Shown here: piece by piece, positions 27,030-37,600 of the stretch | How the letters are laid out: the number at the start of each line of letters is the position of its first letter | Position numbering within the stretch: position 1 is the first letter of the stretch | Origin: Syngnathus acus | Lineage: Eukaryota > Chordata > Actinopteri > Syngnathiformes > Syngnathidae | Length of the DNA stretch: 64,000 nucleotides | Direction of reading: 5' to 3' | Assembly (NCBI RefSeq): GCF_901709675.1 | Contig: NC_051094.1 | Span: 9,170,501-9,234,500 of the forward strand | Notes under the pieces: generated by a model | What the model was told of the DNA's origin: nothing | Seen by the model: the letters and a program-made list of their open reading frames with translations, nothing else | Database searches by the model: none | Translations under genes and position numbers: made by a program

Positions 27030-30000
27030 CTTCCCTGGGGCCTTGCGGTGTATGAAGCACAGGGAAGTGGAAGGAATAAATCCAGCATCTCCTTAGGTCG
27101 TGCGTTGTAATGGGACAAAGGAGATTGCTCAAGAAGAAAGGAGCATACTTTTGTAGGCTGGGTCTCACTCTGATCAGGGTGGATTGATCCTGAGCTCTTC
27201 TGCCTTGAGTGGCTTGACCTGGATACCTAGCGGTGTTAACGAAGGGTCAAGGTGACTCGGGGTGTAAGTGCTCAGGGGCTCCAGTGCTCTTGAACCCTGA
27301 TCAGAGGAGAAAGGCAGCGGTTCACCGCAGCTGGCCTACTCTGATTGGGGAGGATTGATCCCCAGCTCTTCTGCCCTGAGTGGCTTGACCTGGATACCTA
27401 GCGGTGTTAACGAAGGGTCAAGGCGACTCAGGGGGTAAGTATGCGGCCCCCCTGAGTTCCGACTCTAGGAACAATGCACGCAGGGTGTGGTGGTCCAGAG
27501 CGTAAGGACCTTAATCGAGGCTCAGTCTTCTATGAGGGTTAGCCTCGCTCAAGCAACAGCACATTGCACCACACACGTTAATATTGGACTCTAAATGGAG
27601 ACTTGGAACAGGTTCCAATTTCTTACCCCTAATATTCACATCCCCTAGTCCAACTTAGGTGACTAGGCCGAGGATGCACCGGGACCTAGGCGATGTAGAG
27701 TAGGGTTTCTTTTTCAGCCATTCCCTCCACAGGTATTGCAATACAGGTGAGTTCCCTCTAGGTACTTTGTTTGACTTCCCTGGAGCCTTGCGATGTAGGA
27801 AGCACAGCAAAGTTGGAGGAATGGATCCAGCATGTCCTTAGGTCGTGCGTTGTCATTGGACAAAGAAGATTGCGCAAGAAGAAAGAAGCTTTTTTTTTGT
27901 AGGTACAACTGAGAGGAGAGCACTGGGGAGGCACTGCTTAGTCAGGGCTGGCTCCAGTGCTCTTGGACCCTGATCAGAGGAGAAAGGCAGCGGTTCACCG
28001 CAGCTGGTTCTCACTCTGATCGGTGTGGATTGAACCCCAGCTCTTCTGCCCTGAGTGGCTTGACCTGGATACCTAGCGGTGTTAACGAAGGGTCAAGGCG
28101 ACTCAGGGGGTAAGTATGCGGCCCCCCTGAGTTCCGACTCTAGGAACAATGCACGCAGGGTGTGGTGGTCCAGAGCGGAAGGACCTTAATCGAGGCTCAG
28201 TCTTCTATGAGGGTTAGCCTCGCTCATGCAACAGCACATTGCACCACACACGTTAATATTGGACTCTAAATGGAGACTTGGAACAGGTTCCAAATTCTTA
28301 CCCCTAATATTCACATCCCCTAGTCCAACTTAGGTGACTAGGCCGAGGATGCACCGGGACCTAGGCGATGTAGAGTAGGGTTTCTTTTTCAGCCATTCCC
28401 TCCACAGGTATTGCAATACAGGTGAGTTCCCTCTAGGTACTTTGTTTGACTTCCCTGGAGCCTTGCGATGTAGGAAGCACAGCAAAGTTGGAGGAATGGA
28501 TCCAGCATGTCCTTAGGTTGAGCGTTGTCATGGGACAAAGAAGATTGCGCAAGAAGAAAAGCTTTTTTTTGTAGGTACAACTGAGAGGAGAGCACTGGGG
28601 AGGCACTGCTTAGTCAGGGCTGGCTCCAGTGCTCTTGGACCCTGATCAGAGGAGAAAGGCAGCGGTTCACCGCAGCTGGTTCTCACTCTGATCGGTGTGG
28701 ATTGAACCCCAGCTCTTCTGCCCTGAGTGGCTTGACCTGGATACCTAGCGGTGTTAACGAAGGGTCAAGGCGACTCAGGGGGTAAGTATGCGGCCCCCCT
28801 GAGTTCCGACTCTAGGAACAATGCACGCAGGGTGTGGTGGTCCAGAGCGGAAGGACCTTAATCGAGGCTCAGTCTTCTATGAGGGTTAGCCTCGCTCATG
28901 CAACAGCACATTGCACCACACACGTTAATATTGGACTCTAAATGGAGACTTGGAACAGGTTCCAAATTCTTACCCCTAATATTCACATCCCCTAGTCCAA
29001 CTTAGGTGACTAGGCCGAGGATGCACCGGGACCTAGGCGATGTAGAGTAGGGTTTCTTTTTCAGCCATTCCCTCCACAGGTATTGCAATACAGGTGAGTT
29101 CCCTCTAGGTACTTTGTTTGACTTCCCTGGAGCCTTGCGATGTAGGAAGCACAGCAAAGTTGGAGGAATGGATCCAGCATGTCCTTAGGTTGTGCGTTGT
29201 CATGGGACAAAGAAGATTGCGCAAGAAGAAAAGCTTTTTTTTGTAGGTACAACTGAGAGGAGAGCACTGGGGAGGCACTGCTTAGTCAGGGCTGGCTCCA
29301 GTGCTCTTGGACCCTGATCAGAGGAGAAAGGCAGCGGTTCACCGCAGCTGGTTCTCACTCCGATCGGTGTGGATTGAACCCCAGCTCTTCTGCCCTGAGT
29401 GGCTTGACCTGGATACCTAGCGGTGTTAACGAAGGGTCAAGGCAACTCAGGGGGTAAGTATGCGGCCCCCCTGAGTTCCGACTCTAGGAACAAAGCACGC
29501 AGGGTGTGGTGGTCCAGAGCGGAAGGACCTTAATCGAGGCTCAGTCTTCTATGAGGGTTAGCCTCGCTCATGCAACAGCACATTGCACCACACACGTTAA
29601 TATTGGACTCTAAATGGAGACTTGGAACAGGTTCCAAATTCTTACCCCTAATATTCACATCCCCTAGTCCAACTTAGGTGACTAGGCCGAGGATGCACCG
29701 GGAGCTAGGCGATGTAGAGTAGGGTTTCTTTTTCACCCATTCCCTCCACAGGTATTGCAATACAGGTGAGTTCCCTCTAGGTACTTTGTTTGACTTCTCT
29801 GGAGCCTTGCGATGTAGGAAGCACAGCAAAGTTGGAGGAATGGATCCAGCATGTCCTTAGGTCGTGCGTTGACATGCGACAAAGAAAATTGCTCAAGAAG
29901 AAAGAAGCTTTTTTTTTTTGTAGGTACAACTGAGAGGAGAGCACTGGGGAGGCACTGCTTAGTCAGGGCTGGCTCCAGTGCTCTTGGACCCTGATCAGAG

Positions 30001-30727
30001 GAGAAAGGCAGCGGTTCACCGCAGCTGGTTCTCACTCTGATCGGTGTGGATTGAACCCCAGCTCTTCTGCCCTGAGTGGCTTGACCTGGATACCTAGCGG
30101 TGTTAACGAAGGGTCAAGGCGACTCAGGGGGTAAGTACGCGGCCCCCCTGAGTTCCGACTCTAGGAACAAAGCACGCAGGGTGTGGTGGTCCAGAGCGGA
30201 AGGACCTTAATCGAGGCTCAGTCTTCTATGAGGGTTAGCCTCGCTCATGCAACAGCACATTGCACCACACACGTTAATATTGGACTCTAAATGGAGACTT
30301 GGTACAGGTGCCAAATTCTTACCCCTAATATTCACATCCCCTAGTCCAGCTTAGGTGACTAGGCCGAGGATGCACCGGGACCTAGGCGATGTAGAGTAGG
30401 GTTTCTTTTTCACCCATTCCCTCCACAGGTATTGCAATACAGGTGAGTTCCCTCTAGGTACTTTGTTTGACTTCCCTGGAGCCTCGCAATGTAGGAAGCA
30501 CAGCAAAGTTGGAGGAATGGATCCAGCATGTCCTTAGGTCGTGCGTTGACATGGGACAAAGAAGATTGCGCAAGAAGAAAGAAGCTTTTTTTTTTGTAGG
30601 TACAACCGGGAGGAGACCACTGGGGAGGCACTGCTTAGTCAGGGCTGGCTCCAGTGCTCTTGAACCCTGAGGAGAAAGGCAGCGGTTCACCGCGGCTGGC
30701 CTACTCTGATCGGCGTGGATTGAATTT
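27030..30727. repeat. Tandem array of ~672 bp units (about 5 copies)
   Basis: The anchor attccctccacaggtattgc recurs at about 27720, 28395, 29067, 29739 and 30416, giving periods of 675, 672, 672 and 677 bp. The central copies (about 28000-29740) differ by only a handful of substitutions. The first partial copy (27030-27720) is more diverged and contains an extra 171 bp internal duplication (27211 versus 27382). The last copy breaks off at about 30727. Each unit holds short inverted repeats (ttggaac-ag-gttccaa and cctagtc-10 nt-gactagg) and a T run. The small minus-strand frame repeated in every unit has no recognisable domain. I cannot tie the monomer to a known transposon, rDNA or snRNA. 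It reads as a minisatellite or satellite array kept uniform by recent expansion or gene conversion. Confidence 0.95.
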
Positions 30728-31190
30728 GTTTTTCCCCTTTTCATGATGGCAGGGGAGGCCGCATGTCCCTGGCTGGAAGGTTTAACACCATATGGACATG
30801 CTTTTTATGTTTAGCCCATATTAAATGATCAGTATAAGACCGCAGGCATAATCATACTCTTTGCACGAGGATTTGATGACAGTGTTGTAAGCACCGAGGC
30901 CAAGAAAAGCTAAGTCTCTTTGCATGCATCTGGCCTAAGTGGTCAAGCTAAAGTCGCTTCGAAGGAAGATTATTGCAATTCTTAAAATCTCATCTCTTAC
31001 AAAGCATAACAAAATCCATCAGTATGAAACAGGAACAAACCTGATTTCTCCTAATGCAAGTTTTTTTTTTTAAAAGAAGGTACAGGTTCAGGTACACCTA
31101 ACCCAGTGATTATTTAGATAGTGGTGTAAGACGTTATCATAGAGATATTAATAAAAATATTTGTCATTAAAAGTAAATTGGTAATGAGCA
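30728..31190. other. Intergenic, no feature recognised
   Basis: Unique-looking AT-rich sequence directly after the tandem array, with one T run near 31061. No gene or RNA is visible. Confidence 0.6.
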
Positions 31191-31221
31191 TAATTTAGAT
31201 TTCTGATCAGGACATCTTTGC

Positions 31222-31283
31222 CTTATTATTATTATTACTATTATTATTTATTCTTAATTTAATTATTATTATTACTATTATTA
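31222..31283. repeat. Imperfect (ATT)n microsatellite
   Basis: ATT/TTA trinucleotide repeats broken by ACT and TTC units. Confidence 0.85.
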
Positions 31284-31424
31284 TCCTTAAAAAATATTCT
31301 CAGTAGGGTGAGATTCAAAACAGCTCCCTTCATCATGCAGCACATTTCTACACTCCCCCCGAATTACATCCACAATAATTAACAGTGGCAAATTCGTACA
31401 TTTGTAATGCTGTCAATCAAAGTC

Positions 31425-31605
31425 AAGGTTAGGGTTAGGGGTTATGGTTTCGGTGCTAGTGATTAGGGGTTAAGGATTAGGGGTTAGGGTTTGGGGGTTA
31501 GGATTTAGGGGTTAAGGATTAGGGGTTAGGGTTGGGGGGTTAGGATTTGGGTTTAGGGGGTTACAATTAGGGTTAGGGTTTGAGTGTTAGGGGTTAGGGT
31601 TAGGA
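31425..31605. repeat. Degenerate telomere-like TTAGGG repeats (interstitial)
   Basis: About 180 bp is built from TTAGGG, TTAGGGG, TTAAGGA and TTTGGGGG variants in one orientation, starting at aggttagggttaggg and ending at ggttagggttagg. This resembles an interstitial telomeric sequence or a telomere-derived minisatellite. It is too degenerate to be a functional telomere. Confidence 0.85.
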
Positions 31606-34600
31606 CAAACAAGACCCACAAAATACAATAATTAAGATGCACTTAGTTAACAAACATTTGCATATTCGTTTGGTATTCATGGTGACAATATTTGTTGTAA
31701 CAACACTTCCTGTTGAAACTACACGGCTAACTTCAAGAACTATCGATATTAATGTTTTTCCCTCTTAGTTTTGTCGCCTCACTCGCAAGCTCTCCACCCA
31801 CCTAAAAACATCAGATAAGCTGGAGACTGATGAGGCCGCCTCCTCCGCCAGAGCGTGCGTTACTGGGAGACTGCACACTGATTTCATACACGCTCACTCG
31901 AACAGAAAAAGAGCTCCGTGGAGCAGAAATGCGTCTCTTATTAGCAAAACTCATTCACCTGCACGCCACATTGACTCCCTGGCAATTTAGCAATAAATCA
32001 TGAGAAATACCCATGGAGGCCCGGCAGCAGACTGACGCCGTGACGCCACCGTGCCCTCGCCTGTCATTTTAGGCACCCTGAATCATTTTGGGTTCAGTGA
32101 CCTCGTTTCATCTCTGATGAACTGAAAGGTCATCTCACAGGCTACGCAAGCAATATGTCTGCGGCTCATCGTCTCCCAGTGCTCCCAGTGATTGCTCATT
32201 CAATTTAGAAATTCCGCACCTTGGTGTAATATTTCACTGGGGATCATGGGAAGTATTTCACGCAATTATTTCAGCAAAGAGAAAATGAAACCTACGGCTG
32301 CCCTGGGGGTTGCCTCCTTCTTGAGTTTAGCGCTGCTCAGACAGTGGAAATTGCACTGCACGAGCAAGTCGGTCAGCAACATCGTGCCGTGCATAAACGA
32401 GTTGGCTGAATCCCAGCAAAGAATCTGTGTGCTACTTATCAGCCTAAACACCTTAAAGCTTAACTAGCTGGACAATGGCTGAACATTCTGTGCTTCCAGT
32501 TGCTGAGCTTACATCAGCTTTCCCTCATTTGCAGTTTGAGAGTCTACCGCAGAGCGAGCCTGATTCTAACCTATTGGTCGACACACATTTGTGTCGCGGT
32601 GAGCACACGTATTTTGTTAACCACACGCATTTTCTCTGCAAGCGTGCATCTCCAGAGTTGCTGACAGTGATACTTGCAGGACCGAGGCCTGGCCTACTTA
32701 AGGGGCTGCAGAGAGGAGGGCAGGCCAACTTGTCAGCAGCACTAGGTGCTTGCTGCTTAGATAAACCTGCAGGATTAGTGGCCCAGTTAAAGTTGGGGCA
32801 AAGAGGATTAGCCTCTTCTCTTCTGAGGTGGCAAGAGATTCCCTGCATGTCCTTCAGCACTGCTGGCCTTAGAGAGAGATGAGAGCAAGTGCGAGGGGGT
32901 TGAGTGCTCCAGGTTGTGCCCTTACTTATCTGAGTGAGAATCATCTTTGTAGCATGTTTAAAAAAGGAAGAATGAGAACAAAAAAGGGGAGGAAAGGTGA
33001 GGAATAAAAAATAAAGGTAAAAAGCACTGAAGTATTGCATAAATGGTTCCCAGCGTGTTTTCATTAAAAAGGCAAAAGCCGTAATTACCGGCCGGGTGTT
33101 AGTGAGGTCAGTCGTGGTTTGGCAGAAATGTATTCAAGTGTTTTAGAAATTATTTGTCATCATGGTATTGAGCGTATGTACTTGAATATCATATTTACAT
33201 TACATTTACGTGTTACTGTAATTTTGACGGCTAAGTATGCTAAGTGCAGCATTTCAGACCTCTACTGCCACCAGCAGGCAATGAGCGAGAACAGCACAAA
33301 TCCTCAAATTAAAAAAAAAAACTAATAGAAAAGGGAAGCTTACCCTTTATTTTGTTTTTTAGGGAGAATTCTGTATTTTATTTAAAAAAAATAAAATAAA
33401 AAATACTTAAATTTAAATTAATCATTGTCACTATTCAACCATCTATTTCCAGAGCCAAGATTCAAAAATTTAATTTCAAAACTGTGAAGCAGACATGCTA
33501 ATGACGAGTCATCTTCTTTACTTTCAGGGAGAAATTATTGTACAGCATTTTACTAACTAAACATACTTCAATTCAAGCAGTGTGTTAATAACGTGTTGGC
33601 TACAAATCTGAATTTGATCAACTTTTCTCTGTTAATTGTTCTCATCAACTGTACAAAAAATAATTATGACAGGAATGTAAACATAGTGAAATGTGACCTG
33701 TAAAGCATCAATGAAAATGACCTCCAATGATACCTCTTGGACTGCTCAAATAACTCCAATATGGCCATACAGTACATACATGCAGCATATAGATAAATAG
33801 GAAGCACAAAAACAAGATGTTGTACAGGGCAAGGAGCCAAATGCATAAAACATACTCTACTAAATAGAGGCAAGGCCTCCGCCTCGATTATGCAAATATC
33901 TCGCAGCTGCAAGGAACATAATAACTCCGGAAATTCAAAGACAACGCACAGCACGTAATGCTATTGTCTACTACTTGCATGACAACAGTAACCTTGCTCA
34001 TCAGGCCCATTTTTGCAGAACAATGTCTGCCTTTTGCAACAATAATGTATTGGGGATGAGCACAGTGCATTGTTTAACTCCAAGATAAGCTGCCTACCCA
34101 AGCTGGCAACTCAGGCTTGAGACTAGTTTTAAAATATATAATCAATTCCATATAAAAACACACTACTAGTATCATATTTAACAGTAGCAACACTAACAAT
34201 CCTAAAATAGATAAATATTTATTGCTGCGTTTCTTACTGCTGCGATTGTCCATTTATAGATTTTAAAAAATGTCAGCACTGTAAGAGATGTGATACAGTA
34301 ATTGTGTTTCTGTAGGACTCAATTATAGGAATGCAGTACTGTGACTGTGTCAAGTCCCTGAGTAAAATGCAATTACACGGAATATTTTCATGATGTTTTA
34401 TGACATACGTATATTACAGCTATACTGCTTCGTTAACATTCTTGATTCCGGGGTTTTCTCTATAAGGAGCCGGTTATTTGACATGTTGCACATCCATTGC
34501 CCAGTTTATGAGGGCTACTCCCAATGCCACTGGCTTTCAATAAATATTTACAATGGGGGTGCCATGAATAAAAGGCGTGCAAATGAGCGCACTTTAACGG

Positions 34601-34677
34601 GTGCCAGCAGAGTGATCTCCTTTCACACACATCTCGGCTGTCTTGGAACTAGAATCACAATTAGCCCACTGTGGCTT
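31606..34677. other. Intergenic region and probable trpv4 3' UTR
   Basis: No coding family is recognised. The two largest overlapping frames, about 32475-32882 on the plus strand and 32525-33064 on the minus strand, are mutual antisense shadows with no domain. The part nearest trpv4 is likely its 3' UTR. A minus-strand AATAAA (TTTATT at 34218-34223) lies 455 nt beyond the trpv4 stop. Confidence 0.55.
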
Positions 34678-37600
34678 TCAATGGTTGGACGTGAGGGGCT
34701 CCATCTCTATCACCAGATCGCGAGGTCGTGGCCCCCGACTTAACTCCACCGCCCGTGGGACCACGGTGGACCAGCGGTCTGGAGGGGGGGCACACACAGA
34801 GAATGGATTTGTTTTTCTCTAATGAATCACAGTCTGGTGTGGAATGTTCATATACATACATAGTACATATACTATACACTACCGTTCAAAAGTTTGGGGT
34901 CACAAAATTGTTTGGGTGACCCCAAACTTTTGAACGGTAGTGTATATATTTATTTAGATAATTATTTATAGATTATATATATAATCTTCTGTGTAAAAAA
35001 TCTTATAATATATATGTATACTTATATTCATAGATTATATATAATCTTATACAAATATAAGATATAATTTATAATATTTAATTCATAATATTTTATTATA
35101 ATATTTACACTACCGTTCAAACGTTTGGGGTCACCCAAACAATTTTGTGACCCCAAACTTTTGAACGGTAGTGTATATATTTATATATATACACACACAC
35201 ACACACATTCGTATATATACATATTCATGCATTCATGCTTTTGTGCATTCTTAGTCATGAAGTGCAGTGAATCTCACCCCTCCGTAAGGCTCTAACACTT
35301 TGTTGAAGGCCATTGGCCTGACAGGTCTCATTCTTGCCCGGGTCCTCATTGATTATTGCCAGGTTTTGATTCCAATGGCACCAGTTCACCTCATCCACTC
35401 TGTTAAAATACGTGTGGTCTTTGTAAGCTTTATTTTTGAAACTTCCTATTTACAGTTTCCATTCAACATTTTTTTGAAAAATGACTATGAAATGTCAAGT
35501 ACCTAAAGCACAATCGTCGGTCAGGTGTTCCATCCCAGTTCTTGCCTACGGTAACCATCTCGCCAACTCGAAACGACTTGCGAATACAAACTGGGAATGA
35601 GCGTTCGATGTCCAAGATGGTTGTTGCCCACTGCAAACAGACACGATATATATATTTTTTTCCTTGAAATACCTGGAAGTTAAAATTGTTACAGTACTTC
35701 ACAACACTTATTTTGTTTAGTACAATAGTTCTGATAATGTCATGTTACAATAGGTTCAATATATTCATTTTCATCATTATCTTTATAAATTAAATTTGCT
35801 GACAATATTATATTCTTTTGAGGCATGTGATGTCCATTTCAACTCCCGTATATGTCACAAAATATGTTTCCATAGCTAGAAAAGGGCTACTTTAAAAGAG
35901 TCTATTTGACGCTCATAGATGGGGCAGAACACAAGAAAAACAATTAACATCAGTATGCATGAATAATTGAAAAAGTTACATATGTGTGAGTGCAACTCTT
36001 TCACTTTTATTGTAAGAATCAACTGACCTGCAGCTTCCAGATTTTTTTGCTCTCCTTGGACACCTGGCCCACCGTCTCCCCCATCAAGGCAATCAACATG
36101 TTGAGCAGCAGCACAAAGGTGAGGATGATGTAGGTCACTAAGAGAATGAGGAAAACTGCAGGGTATTGAGCACTGTGGATCATGTCCAATTCTCCCATCC
36201 CAATGGTCAGCTTAAAGAGGTCCAGTAAGAAGGTACTGAAGGTGTCAGGGTCCCTGCACTTGGGGTACGTCGGGCAGTCTCCGTCGCAGTCCGTGCCCGG
36301 GGGAGGGCACACGCTGAGGAGCGATACAAGAGCTGTGTAGGGTTAGAACACACGTTTATTTATTTACAATTTGTTTTCATATTGTATGAACGATACTCAA
36401 TAGTGTATGATATTTAAGATCAATACAAGAAACATGTTAAAAAAAGAATGACTTCATTATGGTAGAAAATATGCTAAAACTCAAATAGCTTTCAGGTTCA
36501 TGTTGGTCTCACCTGATGCATAGCCAATCATGAAGAGAACGTACACCAGTAGAAACCTGAACAGGTCTTTGAAAAGAATCTGGGAATCAAGCACAAACAC
36601 GTCATAATTGTATTAGTCGTATTTGAGGTTTGATAAGTACTTCATTTTCTCTGCATGGTTCATGAATATCAATGCACCTTCTGTATCATGATGCTGTAGG
36701 TACCAGTGAGCTTGAGGCCTCTGGTAAAGTAAAGTGTGTTCATCCAGCCCAGGACGAGAGCAAAGACCATCACAGACACATAAGCCTCAATGCCAGACAA
36801 GTAGAGAGCAGCTGTGACTATGATCAGTATCGAGTAGATGAAACTGAAAGGACACAGAAGAAAAAAAATAAGATTGTCAAGGAGAGCGCTTGCGGTGCTA
36901 AACTCTGGCACATTACTGCTATGCAAAGGAATGTACAAAGGTGTTCAACATTCAGTGCCCTTTGTTTTAATCACAGCTTTAATTAAAGATGTAAACTTGA
37001 AAACATGGCAGGGAGGAGGTAAACTAGACGATTCAATTAAGAGGAAGCAGAATTTGCCGCGGGTGAAAATTCACAAGATGTGAGGAAGAGTGCTTGCTGT
37101 GTGGGAGGTAGTGCGAGACTTACTACAGCAGTTGAAAGGATCCATCAATAAATAACGACTTCACCCCAGGGCACTTCTTCAAGAAGAGGTCCTTAATCTG
37201 CAATGAGTTGAAGATACATTTCCATAAATGCAACAACAAACACTCATTAAAGACGCAAGTGAGCAACCAGCCATTAAATATTTGACTTGAACTCACGTTG
37301 GTTAGGAGAAAGAAGATTCCCGATGCTAATGTGATGACCTCTCCTGCCATCCGCAAGTAGTCACTGGATGTTGTATAAGGATACGGGGGCTACAACATAA
37401 ACGGCGTGATTAGAAGAATATTTAGAAGCATTCAAGGAGATAAAATCTGAATATAGCATACAAAATATCATATTTGGTACATCTACAAAATATAATGAGA
37501 TCTAACCATAAAGTGTACATGATGAATTAAATAACCTGATTTTATGACAGTATAGTGGTCGGGGATTGGCAACTGGAGGCCGCACACTGTAGGCAGTCCC

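Noticed and set aside
27030-30727. Tandem array as a CRISPR array or rDNA/snRNA cluster
   Set aside because: The units are ~672 bp without short repeat-spacer structure, the host is a vertebrate, and no rRNA or snRNA signature was recognised.
27714-30744. Repeated minus-strand ORF of 68-100 codons in each tandem unit
   Set aside because: It recurs only because the DNA repeats. The ends and T-run lengths vary, and there is no domain or sign of frame preservation.
32475-33064. Overlapping 135- and 179-codon open frames on opposite strands
   Set aside because: They are antisense shadows of each other with no family resemblance and no splice or start context. One of them appears to use a non-ATG start.
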